Part shown: positions 52,464 through 61,508 of the stretch, one piece after another
Position numbering within the stretch: position 1 is the first letter of the stretch
Layout: each line of letters begins with the position of its first letter
Assembly: GCF_004296575.1 (NCBI RefSeq)
Contig: NZ_SAYT01000002.1
Coordinates: forward strand, 549,313 to 613,312
DNA: 64,000 nt
Reading direction: 5' to 3'
DNA from: Dyella amyloliquefaciens
GTDB taxonomy: Bacteria; Pseudomonadota; Gammaproteobacteria; Xanthomonadales; Rhodanobacteraceae
Translations under genes and position numbers: made by a program
Notes under the pieces: generated by a model
Told to the model about the DNA's origin: nothing
Databases searched by the model: none
What the model saw: the letters and a program-made list of their open reading frames with translations, nothing else

Positions 52464-55400
52464 ATGCTTGGTCTAGTCCGAATCGCCCTGTCGCGACCGC
52501 TCACCTTCATCGTGCTGGCGATCGTCATCCTGATCGCCGGCCCGCTGGCGGCCTTTCGCACACCCACCGACATCTTCCCGAACATCGGCATCCCGGTGAT
52601 CAGCGTGGTGTGGACCTACAACGGCCTGCCGCCCGACCAGATGTCCGGTCGCGTCATCTATTACTACGAGCGCCAGATCACCACGTCGGTCAACGACATC
52701 GAGCACATGGAGTCGCAGTCGCTGCCAGGCGTGGGCATCGTGAAGATCTTCTTCCAGCCCGGCGTGGACATCCGCACGGCGACCGCGCAGGTGACCTCCA
52801 TCTCGCAGACGGTCGTGAAGCAGATGCCGCCCGGCATCACGCCGCCGCTGATCCTCAATTACAACGCCTCGACCGTACCCGTGCTGCAGATGGCGCTGTC
52901 GAGCAACGAGTTGTCCGAGTCGAAGATCCGCGACATCGGCCAGAACTTCATGCGCCCGACGCTGATCTCCGTGCCGGGCGTGGCGATTCCCACGCCCTAC
53001 GGTGGCAAGCAGCGCCAGATCACGCTGGACCTCGACCCGCAGGCGCTTGCCGCCAAGGGCCTTTCCGCGCAGGACGTGGGCAATGCGCTGTCCGCACAGA
53101 ACCAGATCATCCCGGTGGGCACCGCGAAGATCGGCACCTACGAATACCACGTGCAGCTCAACAACAGCCCCACGGCGATCGAGGAGCTCAACACGCTGCC
53201 GGTGAAAACCGTCAACGGCGCGACGATCACCATCGGAGACGTGGCGCATGTGCGCGACGGTGCGCCACCGCAGAACAACGTGGTGCGCGTGGACGGCAAG
53301 CGCGCCGTACTGATGCCCGCGCTGAAGAACGGCAACGCGTCGACGCTGGACGTGGTCGCCGGCATCAAGAAGCTGCTGCCGCTGATCAAGGAAACCCAGC
53401 CCTCGTCGCTGAAGATCTCGCTGCTGGCCGACCAGTCGGTGTTCGTGAAGTCCGCGATCAGTTCGGTGGCGCGCGAAGGCATCATCGCGGCCCTGCTTAC
53501 CTCGGTGATGATCCTGATCTTCCTTGGCAGCTGGCGTTCGACGGTGATCATCGCCGTATCGATTCCGCTATCGATCCTCTCGGCCATCGCGTTGCTGGCG
53601 GTAACCGGGCAAACCCTCAACGTGATGACCCTGGGCGGCCTTGCGCTCGCGGTGGGCATCCTGGTCGACGACGCCACGGTGACCATCGAGAACATCAACT
53701 GGCATCTCGAGCAGGGCAAGGACGTGCACACCGCCATCATGGACGGCGCCAGGCAGATCGTGACACCGGCCTTTGTCTCGCTGCTGTGCATCTGCATCGT
53801 GTTCGTGCCGATGTTCATGCTCAACGGCATCGCGGGCTTCCTGTTCCGCCCGATGGCGCTGGCGGTGATCTTCGCCATGGCCTCCTCGTTCCTGCTCTCG
53901 CGCACCCTGGTGCCGACGCTGGCGATGTACCTGCTCAAGCCGCACCACACCGAGCACGGCAAGGGTGACCATCCGGAAGATCCGTACATCAATCACCATG
54001 AGGGTGACCAGCCGACCCAGCGTCGCCGCTCCAGCCTGATGGTTCGCCTGGTGTCGATGCAGCAACGCTTCGAGCACCACTTCACCCGCGTGCGCGATGT
54101 GTACTACGCGACGCTGAGCATCGCCCTGGCCCATCGCCGCAAATTCGTCATCAGCTTCCTCGGCTTCGTGCTGGTCTCCTTCGCACTGGTGCCGTTCCTG
54201 GGCCGCGACTTCTTCCCCGAGGTCGACGCGGGTTCCATCGCCATGCATGTGCGCGCCCCGATGGGCACGCGCGTGGAAGAGACCGCCGCGGAGTTCGACC
54301 ATATCGAGGCGGCCATCCGCAAGGTGATTCCGCCCGACCAGCTGGAAACGGTGATCGACAACATCGGCCTGCCGCTCAGCGGCGTGAACCTGGTCTACAA
54401 CGCGAGCGGCACCATCGGCCCGCAGGACGGCGACATCCAGATCGTGCTGAAGGACGGCCACAACCCCACCGCCGATTTCGTGCGCGAGCTGCGCGCAAAG
54501 CTGCCGCGCGAGTTCCCCGGCACGCAGTTCGCCTTCCTTCCCGCGGACATGAGCACCCAGATCCTCAACTTCGGTGCACCCGCGCCGCTGGACATCAACA
54601 TCACAGGCCGCGATCGCGAGGCGAACGAGGCGTACGCGATGTCGATGATGAAGGAGCTGCGCAAGGTGCCGGGCATCGCCGACGTGCGTCTGCAGCAGAG
54701 TTCCAGCTATCCGCAGCTCAACGTAAAGGTGAACCGCACGCGCGCCGACGAGCTTGGCGTGACCGAGCGCGATGTCACCAACAGCATGGTCGCGTCGCTG
54801 GCCGGCAGCTCGCAGGTCGCGCCGGCGTTCTGGCTGAACCCCAAGAGCGGCGTGTCCTATGCGATCGTGGCGTCCACGCCGCAGTACCGCATGGACAGCA
54901 TGGCCGACCTCGCCAGCTTGCCGGTGACGGCCGGTGGCAAGAGCGCCAGCCAGATCCTCGGCGGCCTTGCCACGTTCACTCGCGAACCTAGCGCAGCGGT
55001 GGTGTCGCACTACAACATCATGCCGGCGTACGACATCTACGCCACCGTACAGGATCGCGACCTGGGCGCCGTATCCTCCGACGTGCAGAAGGTGCTCGAC
55101 CGCTTCGCCGCCACGCGTCCCAAGGGCACCGTAGTTGCCCTGCATGGCCAGGTCGGCACGATGAACGAAGCGTTCGGCGGCCTGATCTTCGGCCTGGTGG
55201 GCGCGATCGTGATGATCTACCTGCTGATCGTAGTGAACTTCCAGTCGTGGCTGGATCCGTTCGTGATCATCACCGCCCTGCCCGCGGCGCTCGCCGGCAT
55301 CGTGTGGATGCTGTTCATCACGCACACCACGCTGTCGGTGCCTGCGTTGACCGGCGCCATCATGTGCATGGGCGTGGCCACCGCCAACTCGATCCTGGTG

Positions 55401-55703
55401 GTGAGCTTCTGCCGCGAACGACTGGCCGAACATGGCGACGCCATGAAGGCCGCGCTCGAAGCCGGCTTCACCCGCTTCCGCCCGGTCTGCATGACCGCAC
55501 TGGCAATGATCATCGGCATGCTGCCGATGGCGCTGAGCCAGGAACAGAACTCGCCGCTGGGCCGCGCCGTCATCGGCGGCCTGCTGTTCGCCACTTTCGC
55601 CACCCTGCTGTTCGTGCCGGTGATCTTCAGCATCGTGCATGGCCGTGAGCAGGTGCAGCCGTCACCCGATTCCCTGATTGGAGATACCGTTCATGCCGCA
55701 TGA
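52464..55703 (+). CDS. RND efflux transporter permease (drug-type, HAE-1-like)
   Basis: A 1079-residue proton-driven efflux pump with the full 12-TM RND plan. TM4 carries the adjacent D402-D403 pair (GILVDDATVTIEN), the hallmark of drug/hydrophobic-compound RND pumps as opposed to the HME class at 3190-6378. A charged, His-rich linker (HHTEHGKGDHPEDPYINHHEG) connects the two halves, between TM6 and TM7. I chose the ATG at 52464; an in-frame start 27 bases upstream is weaker. It overlaps the adaptor gene by 11 bases, so the operon is pump-adaptor-channel. Confidence 0.92.
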   Translation: MLGLVRIALSRPLTFIVLAIVILIAGPLAAFRTPTDIFPNIGIPVISVVWTYNGLPPDQMSGRVIYYYERQITTSVNDIEHMESQSLPGVGIVKIFFQPGVDIRTATAQVTSISQTVVKQMPPGITPPLILNYNASTVPVLQMALSSNELSESKIRDIGQNFMRPTLISVPGVAIPTPYGGKQRQITLDLDPQALAAKGLSAQDVGNALSAQNQIIPVGTAKIGTYEYHVQLNNSPTAIEELNTLPVKTVNGATITIGDVAHVRDGAPPQNNVVRVDGKRAVLMPALKNGNASTLDVVAGIKKLLPLIKETQPSSLKISLLADQSVFVKSAISSVAREGIIAALLTSVMILIFLGSWRSTVIIAVSIPLSILSAIALLAVTGQTLNVMTLGGLALAVGILVDDATVTIENINWHLEQGKDVHTAIMDGARQIVTPAFVSLLCICIVFVPMFMLNGIAGFLFRPMALAVIFAMASSFLLSRTLVPTLAMYLLKPHHTEHGKGDHPEDPYINHHEGDQPTQRRRSSLMVRLVSMQQRFEHHFTRVRDVYYATLSIALAHRRKFVISFLGFVLVSFALVPFLGRDFFPEVDAGSIAMHVRAPMGTRVEETAAEFDHIEAAIRKVIPPDQLETVIDNIGLPLSGVNLVYNASGTIGPQDGDIQIVLKDGHNPTADFVRELRAKLPREFPGTQFAFLPADMSTQILNFGAPAPLDINITGRDREANEAYAMSMMKELRKVPGIADVRLQQSSSYPQLNVKVNRTRADELGVTERDVTNSMVASLAGSSQVAPAFWLNPKSGVSYAIVASTPQYRMDSMADLASLPVTAGGKSASQILGGLATFTREPSAAVVSHYNIMPAYDIYATVQDRDLGAVSSDVQKVLDRFAATRPKGTVVALHGQVGTMNEAFGGLIFGLVGAIVMIYLLIVVNFQSWLDPFVIITALPAALAGIVWMLFITHTTLSVPALTGAIMCMGVATANSILVVSFCRERLAEHGDAMKAALEAGFTRFRPVCMTALAMIIGMLPMALSQEQNSPLGRAVIGGLLFATFATLLFVPVIFSIVHGREQVQPSPDSLIGDTVHAA

Positions 55704-56868
55704 TGCCCATGCCGCCACGACGCCGCGGCAACCGCCCAATGTGTCCAAGGCATTGCGCATAGGCATTGCCCTTGCCGTGCTCGCCACCATCGCAGGCATT
55801 TCCGTGCGTGCCTACGACTACCATCGCGTGGTCAAGTGGACCGACGCGCAGGTGCTGCCGAGCGTGCAGGTGATCACGCCCGACGTCGGCGGCAGCGCCG
55901 AGGGCATGAGCCTGCCCGGCCATCTGGACGCCTGGATCAGCGCGCCCATCCATGCGCGCGTGGGTGGTTACCTCAAGAGCTGGAACCACGACATCGGCAG
56001 CCAGGTGGCCGCCAATGAAACGCTGGCCGTCATCGACACGCCTGAGCTGGACCAGCAATTCGAGCAGGCCAAGGCCAATCTCGCCCGCGCGAAGGCCAAT
56101 GCGCGTCTCGCCGCGCTGACCGACAAGCGCTGGAAGAACCTGCTTGCGTCCAACTCGGTATCCCGCCAGGAAGCCGACGAAAAGGCCGGCGAAGCGGAGG
56201 CGGCGGAAGCCAACGTGCAGGCCGCGCAGGCCGACATGGACCGCGTCGCCGCGCTGGAAGCGTTCAAGCACGTCACCGCGCCGTTCGCCGGCACGGTCAC
56301 CGCGCGCCACACCGACATCGGCGACCTGATCAGCGCGAACGACAGCGGCCCCGCCCTGTTCACCGTCGCCGATACCAGCCGCATGCGCCTGTACGTGGAT
56401 GTCCCGCAGGGCTATGCCGGCGCCATCAAGCCGGGCATGAGCGTGCAGCTGGATGTGCCGGATCATCCGGGCGAGCAGTTCACCGGTCATCTCATCGGCA
56501 ATGCCGGCGCGGTGAACCAGGCCTCCGGTACCGTGCTCGCGCAGTTTGAAGTGGACAACACGAAGAACGCGCTGATGCCCGGCGCATATGCCGAAGTGCA
56601 TCTGCCCACGGACAGCAGCAACCACATCATCACCGTGCCGGCCACCGTGCTGCTGTTCCGCGCACAGGGCCCTCAGGTCGCCGTACTGGGTGCGGACAAC
56701 AAGGCGGAACTGCGCAAGGTGCATATCGCCATGGACCTGGGCGACCACCTGCAGATCGACCAGGGCCTGAAGCCCGGCGACCGCATCATCGACCATCCGC
56801 CCGATTCGCTGATGCAGGGTGACCAGGTGATGGTTGCCACGACGGCGTCCGGCGCGAAGAAGGGGTGA
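55693..56868 (+). CDS. RND efflux periplasmic adaptor subunit
   Basis: A 391-residue membrane-fusion protein with an N-terminal anchor at about 26-44, a barrel-sandwich half (APIHARVGGYLKSWNHDIG), an alpha-hairpin at about 110-190 and a C-terminal beta-barrel. GGAG at 55680-55683 lies before the ATG at 55693, which decides the start over a TTG 15 bases upstream. It overlaps the pump gene by 11 bases and the channel follows. Confidence 0.92.
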   Translation: MPHDAHAATTPRQPPNVSKALRIGIALAVLATIAGISVRAYDYHRVVKWTDAQVLPSVQVITPDVGGSAEGMSLPGHLDAWISAPIHARVGGYLKSWNHDIGSQVAANETLAVIDTPELDQQFEQAKANLARAKANARLAALTDKRWKNLLASNSVSRQEADEKAGEAEAAEANVQAAQADMDRVAALEAFKHVTAPFAGTVTARHTDIGDLISANDSGPALFTVADTSRMRLYVDVPQGYAGAIKPGMSVQLDVPDHPGEQFTGHLIGNAGAVNQASGTVLAQFEVDNTKNALMPGAYAEVHLPTDSSNHIITVPATVLLFRAQGPQVAVLGADNKAELRKVHIAMDLGDHLQIDQGLKPGDRIIDHPPDSLMQGDQVMVATTASGAKKG

Positions 56869-56873
56869 CGACC

Positions 56874-58349
56874 ATGCGCAGTGCTCTGTTGTTGCGCCTG
56901 TGCTGCCTTTCGGCGATCGCGGCGCTGCCCGCGTGTTCACTCGCACCGGCCTACCAGAAGCCCGATGTCGGCAAGTTGCCGGAAGCGTTCGCCGGCCAGA
57001 CCCAGGATGGACTGTGGTCGCCTGCGCATCCGGCGGATACGGCGTCGCGCGGCCCCTGGTGGTCGGTGTACGACAACCCCGAGCTCGATCGGCTCGAAAA
57101 GCAGCTCGATGCCGCCAACCCTTCGCTCTCGGTCGCCCTGGCGCGCTATGACGCGGCGCGTGCCGTGGTCGGCGAGGTTCGTTCCGATCTGTATCCGCAC
57201 CTGGGCGTCGGCGCCAGCGACCTGCGCAACCGCCAGTCCGACAACCGCCCGCTACGCGGCAGCAATCAGCCCAACGAATACAGCGCGGACACCGTCGGCT
57301 TCGCCGCCGGCTATGAGCTGGACCTGTGGGGCCGCGTACGCAACGAGGTGGCCGCCGGCAAGGCCGACGCCACGGCGGCAGCGGCGGATCTCGCTTCAGC
57401 CAAGCTCAGCCTGGAAGCGCAGCTGGCCAATCTCTACATCCGCCTGCGCGGCTATGACGTGCAGGACCGCATCCTCAAGGACACGCTGGACGCCTATCGC
57501 CAGGGGCTGGACATGACCCAGCGCCGTTTCGAGGGCGGTATTGCCTCTGGCCTGGACGTAAGCCGCGCGAAGACCCAGTTGTCTGACGCAATGGCCCAGG
57601 TCTCCGAAGTGGAGGCGCAACGCGGGCTCACCGAACACGCGATCGCCACCCTGGTGGGCGAACCGGCGTCCACGTTCAAGCTGTCCACCACCGACGCGGC
57701 GATGCCGGTGCCGGCGATTCCACTCGGCGTGCCGTCGACCTTGCTGCAGCGACGCCCCGACATCGCGGCCGCCGAACGCCGCGTGTTCGCCGCGAATGCG
57801 GAGATCGGCGTGGCGCGGGCCGCGTTTTTCCCCCGCATCGGCCTGTCCGCCGTGTTCGGCTGGCAGAACACCGGAGGCGAGCTGCTCACCGCGGGCAATC
57901 GCTACTGGGCACTGGGCCCCGAACTGGCGATGAGCCTGTTCGACGGCGGCCTTCGCCACTCCCGCGTGCAGGCCGCGCAAGCAAATCTCGATGCGGCAGC
58001 AGGACAGTACCGGCAAGTCGTGTTGAATGCCTTCCAGCAGGTGGAAGACAATCTCACCTTGCTGCAACAGCTGGGCAAGGAAGCGCACGAACAGGATGAT
58101 GCCGCCAGCTCGGCACGCGACTCGCAGACCATCGCCACCAATCGCTACCGCGAAGGCGCGGTGAATTACCTCGACGTGGTCAGCGCACAGACGGCCGCGC
58201 TGCAGGCCGAACGCAGCGCCGAGCAGGTGCGTACGCGTCGCCTGCAGGCCAGCGTGGACCTGATCCGCGCGCTTGGCGGCGGCTGGGACAGCGCGCAGCT
58301 GGCGAGCGAAGACAAGGCACTTTCGGAAAACACACCCCGGGCCCGCTGA
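56874..58349 (+). CDS. Outer-membrane efflux channel, NodT family lipoprotein
   Basis: A 491-residue TolC-like lipoprotein with the lipobox LPAC at residues 18-21, a central RRPDIAAAERRVFAANAEIG motif and the C-terminal IRALGGGW end. AAGGGG lies at a suitable distance before the ATG at 56874; an in-frame GTG 9 bases upstream overlaps the adaptor stop and is an alternative. It completes the second tripartite pump. Its last codons fall inside a tandem duplication that continues into the intergenic region. Confidence 0.93.
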   Translation: MRSALLLRLCCLSAIAALPACSLAPAYQKPDVGKLPEAFAGQTQDGLWSPAHPADTASRGPWWSVYDNPELDRLEKQLDAANPSLSVALARYDAARAVVGEVRSDLYPHLGVGASDLRNRQSDNRPLRGSNQPNEYSADTVGFAAGYELDLWGRVRNEVAAGKADATAAAADLASAKLSLEAQLANLYIRLRGYDVQDRILKDTLDAYRQGLDMTQRRFEGGIASGLDVSRAKTQLSDAMAQVSEVEAQRGLTEHAIATLVGEPASTFKLSTTDAAMPVPAIPLGVPSTLLQRRPDIAAAERRVFAANAEIGVARAAFFPRIGLSAVFGWQNTGGELLTAGNRYWALGPELAMSLFDGGLRHSRVQAAQANLDAAAGQYRQVVLNAFQQVEDNLTLLQQLGKEAHEQDDAASSARDSQTIATNRYREGAVNYLDVVSAQTAALQAERSAEQVRTRRLQASVDLIRALGGGWDSAQLASEDKALSENTPRAR

Positions 58350-58542
58350 CGCATCGGACCTACACCGAAGCGCCTGCCCGGGGGCGTGGGAACCCGTTCA
58401 CATGCGGAGGGAGGGGGAAGCCGCGAACAGGTTCGTGACACCCCGGGCCCACTGACACGTCGGACCTACACCGACGCGCCCGCCCGGGGACTTAGGAACC
58501 TGTTCACGTGCGGAGAGAGGGGAGGCCGCGAACAGGTTCCAT
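58335..58542. repeat. Imperfect tandem duplication, two ~106-base units
   Basis: Units 58335-58440 and 58441-58542 both run CCCCGGGCCC, then CGGACCTACACCGA, GCCCGG, the AACC(C/T)GTTCAC block and CCGCGAACAGGTTC. The first 15 bases of unit 1 encode the end of the channel gene. In unit 2 GGAACCTGTTC and GAACAGGTTCC are a perfect 11-bp inverted repeat, which may act as a shared 3' hairpin for the convergent efflux and SulP genes. Confidence 0.85.
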
Positions 58543-58556
58543 GATCGGGCCGCTTC

Positions 58557-60071
58557 CTATGCGGCCCTTCGTACGCCTTCGACGCGCTGGTTGAGCTGTT
58601 TCCAGTCCACTACCAGCTCGCACCCGCGCGACGAGGCATTACGACCCCATTCGCGCAGCAGCTCCAGACACGCCTGGTCGACGTGCTGCAGACGATCCAC
58701 CACCAGTTGCAGCCGCGTGTTCGGCGGCACGCGTTCCAGCGTGCGCGCCACCGAAGGCACGCGCAGGAACGTCGCCGAGCCTTCGAGCCTCAGCGAGGCC
58801 GTACCGGGCTCGTCATGCTGGTGCAGGTTCACCTTCAGTCGCGAGGAGTGCAGCGCGAGGCGGAACAGCGACAGCGCGAAACCGACCAGCACGCCCGCCA
58901 GCAGATCGGTCGCCACGATGGCGAGCGTGGTCGCGACATAGATCCACGCCGTGCCCGCGCCGTATTGCGCCAGCGCCTTCACCTGCCTGAAGTTGACCAT
59001 CTTGATGCCGGTGTAGACGAGGATGCCCGCGAGGCAGGCCACCGGCGTCATGCGCATCAGCCACGGCAACAGCGCGGCGAATACCAGCAACCATGCACCG
59101 TGCATGATGGTCGCCATGCGCGTGGCAGAACCCGCTTGCACATTCGCCGCGCTACGCACGATCACACCCGTCATCGGCAACGCGCCCAACAGGCCGCACA
59201 GCATGTTGCCCACGCCCTGCGCGGTGAGCTCGCGATCGTATTGTGTGCGCGCTCCATCGTGCATGCGATCGACTGCAGCAGCCGACAGCAGCGTTTCCGC
59301 ACTCGCGATGAAGGCGAACGTGAGGGCCGCGATCAACAACGACGGCTCAAGCAAACCCGCCAGGCCGCTCCAGCTCGGCATGGACACCGCAGCCATGAGG
59401 TTGGATGGCACGTCCACGGTCTTCACCGGCAGATTCATCCACTGCACGATTGCCGTAAGCGCCACCACCGCCAGCAACGCACCGGGCACGAAGCGCAGCT
59501 TCGCCGGACGCAGCTTTTCCCAGCCCAACATGATGGCGATGGTTGCCACGCCGACACCCAATGCCGCCAGGCTTCCACGCTCGCCCTGCAACGCGTCGAC
59601 CAGTGCACCCGGCCATGCGGCGAAGTTCTCGAGGCCTCGCGCCTTGGGCACGGCGTCCATCAGCACGTGCATCTGCGAAGCCACGATCAATACACCGATA
59701 CCCGACAACATGCCCGCGACCACCGCCGGCGAACACATGCGGAACCACACGCCGGCACGGCACAAACCGGCTGCGATCTGGATCAGGCCTGCCAGCAGGA
59801 CGACCGGGCCAAGCGCGGCCACGCCGTGTTCGCGCACCAGTTCGAACACCAGCACGGCAAGCCCCGCAGCAGGACCACTGACCTGCAACGGCGAACCGGC
59901 GATGGCGCCGACCACCACGCCACCGACGATACCGGTGATCAGTCCCGCGGCAGGCGGCATGCCCGAAGCGATCGCAATGCCCATGCACAAGGGCAACGCG
60001 ACCAGGAAGACCACGACCGATCCGAGCAGGTCCCGCCCGAACCGTCCTTGCGAGAAGTAACGCTGTATCAC
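58557..60071 (-). CDS. SulP-family anion transporter
   Basis: A 504-residue inner-membrane protein with about 11-12 hydrophobic segments and a C-terminal cytoplasmic STAS domain from about residue 400 (LHQHDEPGTASLRLEGSATF). It begins YFSQGRFGRDLLGSVVVFLVALPLCMGIAIA, typical of SulP. I use the GTG at 60071, with GAGGA upstream; the long open frame beyond it runs through antisense carbonic-anhydrase sequence. SulP proteins carry sulfate, bicarbonate or other anions; the adjacent carbonic anhydrase favours bicarbonate. Confidence 0.9.
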   Translation of the reverse strand: MIQRYFSQGRFGRDLLGSVVVFLVALPLCMGIAIASGMPPAAGLITGIVGGVVVGAIAGSPLQVSGPAAGLAVLVFELVREHGVAALGPVVLLAGLIQIAAGLCRAGVWFRMCSPAVVAGMLSGIGVLIVASQMHVLMDAVPKARGLENFAAWPGALVDALQGERGSLAALGVGVATIAIMLGWEKLRPAKLRFVPGALLAVVALTAIVQWMNLPVKTVDVPSNLMAAVSMPSWSGLAGLLEPSLLIAALTFAFIASAETLLSAAAVDRMHDGARTQYDRELTAQGVGNMLCGLLGALPMTGVIVRSAANVQAGSATRMATIMHGAWLLVFAALLPWLMRMTPVACLAGILVYTGIKMVNFRQVKALAQYGAGTAWIYVATTLAIVATDLLAGVLVGFALSLFRLALHSSRLKVNLHQHDEPGTASLRLEGSATFLRVPSVARTLERVPPNTRLQLVVDRLQHVDQACLELLREWGRNASSRGCELVVDWKQLNQRVEGVRRAA

Positions 60072-60082
60072 GGCAGCCGTCC

Positions 60083-60766
60083 TCACGCAGCGGACGCAGC
60101 GGGCATCGAGAAGCGCGCATGCGGCGTCGCCTCGGGCACCCTGCCCTTGCCCGGCTCGATCGGCACGAAACAGCCCTGTTGCGCATCGAACGCCTTCAGT
60201 TCCGCGTGCGCGATGTCGTAAACCCATCCGTGAATGCTCAGCTGGCCACTCGCCAGCGCGGCCGCCACGGCGGGCAAGGTACGCAGGTGTTCGAGCTGCC
60301 CCACCACGTTTTCCTCGGTCAGGCAGCGCAGGCCTTCCGGCCCCTGCAGATCGGGGCCATTCTGCTCGACCACATAGCGCGCCACGTCCGCATGTTTCAT
60401 CCACGCCGCCACCGACGGCATGTCCTGCACCAGCTCGGGATATTGCAGCGCCTTCATCGCGCCGCAATCGGAATGACCGCAGATCACGATATGACTCACC
60501 TTAAGCACCTTCACCGCGTACTCGATGGCGGCGACCACGCCGCTCACGTGCTGGGCATACGGCGGCACGATGTTGCCGATATTGCGGTAGACAAACAGCT
60601 CGCCGGGTTGCGTGGAAAACATCATCTCCGGCATCACGCGCGAATCGGCGCAGGTGATGAACATCGTGCCGGGATTCTGGCCGGCGGCCAGCTTGCGGAA
60701 GACCTCGCGCTGGGCGGGAAAGACATCGTTGCGGAACTGTTCGAAACCTTCGATCAAACGCTTCAT
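60083..60766 (-). CDS. Beta-class carbonic anhydrase
   Basis: A 227-residue zinc enzyme interconverting CO2 and bicarbonate. The zinc ligands are C39, H98 and C101 (ITCADSRVMPE with C39-D41-R43, and ICGHSDCGAM). It starts at the ATG at 60766 (MKRLIEGFEQF). The SulP gene begins 11 bases after its stop codon, so the two are one operon. Bicarbonate is the likely shared substrate (inferred). Confidence 0.94.
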   Translation of the reverse strand: MKRLIEGFEQFRNDVFPAQREVFRKLAAGQNPGTMFITCADSRVMPEMMFSTQPGELFVYRNIGNIVPPYAQHVSGVVAAIEYAVKVLKVSHIVICGHSDCGAMKALQYPELVQDMPSVAAWMKHADVARYVVEQNGPDLQGPEGLRCLTEENVVGQLEHLRTLPAVAAALASGQLSIHGWVYDIAHAELKAFDAQQGCFVPIEPGKGRVPEATPHARFSMPAASAA

Positions 60767-60971
60767 GCGAAAACTCCAGGCAAAAATAGGGTGCGATGCC
60801 CACGACGCGGCATGCGCCGACGCGGCACCGAAAGACTTGGATGGTTGGAATGGCCGTGACGGGCCGCAGGCGCACGCAGCGCGCAGCAATCAACGACTCA
60901 GGGAGGTAGACACCGGCATGTCATGCACGCGGAAAGAATCGTGCATGCCCTTCACGGGGCGGTGGCGTCGA

Positions 60972-61322
60972 TCAGACCGCTTCGGGCGGGCGTAGCAGCC
61001 GGGAAGGCGCGTGCGGCCCCACATCGTGGGCGCCGGCAACGGGAGGACCGATGGGCATGGGAGCCCACAAATGCGCGGTATCGAATGGATGCAGGATGTC
61101 ATCCATCCCGCCGCCGGTGTTGTCTTCGAGCGAAGACTGCCCGGATGAATCGGCGTCGTTCTGCACGTCATCGGCCATCGAGATGACAAGCGCACACTTC
61201 TCTCCTGCCTGTGTCGGCGTCGACGCAGGCAATGGCCGCACAGGCACGCCGATCAGCAGCAACAGGCTGAACACGTAGGCGAGCCATACGGCGAAAGGAG
61301 AAGAGAGGCGACGCGAAGTCAT
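60972..61322 (-). CDS. Small secreted protein of unknown function
   Basis: A 116-residue reading frame with an N-terminal hydrophobic segment (residues 11-28, signal peptide or anchor) and an acidic, Ser/Gly-rich mature part with no recognised motif. It has no ribosome-binding site, but a fair promoter lies directly in front of its ATG, so it may be a leaderless transcript. The assignment rests on that promoter and the leader; it could be a chance frame. Confidence 0.45.
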   Translation of the reverse strand: MTSRRLSSPFAVWLAYVFSLLLLIGVPVRPLPASTPTQAGEKCALVISMADDVQNDADSSGQSSLEDNTGGGMDDILHPFDTAHLWAPMPIGPPVAGAHDVGPHAPSRLLRPPEAV

Positions 61323-61330
61323 GCATCAAA

Positions 61331-61379
61331 ACTATCGGAAAGCAGTCATGAATCGCAAGTGTTTGCGATGATTTCATGA
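61331..61379 (-). promoter_or_regulatory. Candidate promoter with operator-like palindrome
   Basis: Read on the minus strand, TTGCGA (-35, 61353-61358) and GATAGT (-10, 61331-61336) are 16 bases apart, and the ATG of the small gene begins 9 bases after the -10. An imperfect palindrome spans 61346-61379: outer TCATGA arms and inner TCGCAA/TTGCGA arms, overlapping the -35. Inferred from pattern only. Confidence 0.5.
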
Positions 61380-61430
61380 CATGTTCCGTGCGCAAACTCA
61401 GGAAGCGTTTAGCCATCCAATGAGCAGCGC

Positions 61431-61466
61431 GAAAAAAAGAGACGGCGGGCAATGCCCGCCGTCTCT
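61431..61466 (-). terminator. Rho-independent terminator of the porin gene
   Basis: On the minus strand a 13-bp stem, AGAGACGGCGGGC/GCCCGCCGTCTCT with an ATT loop, is followed by a run of T residues, 43 bases after the stop codon. Confidence 0.93.
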
Positions 61467-61508
61467 CCATCCTTGGGTCGAACTCCGTTGCGATAGTCGT
61501 GCGGTTGC

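Noticed and set aside
60072-60467. Long N-terminal extension of the SulP protein
   Set aside because: It overlaps the carbonic-anhydrase gene in another frame and is Arg/Gly-rich, unlike any SulP; the GTG at 60071 is preceded by GAGGA.
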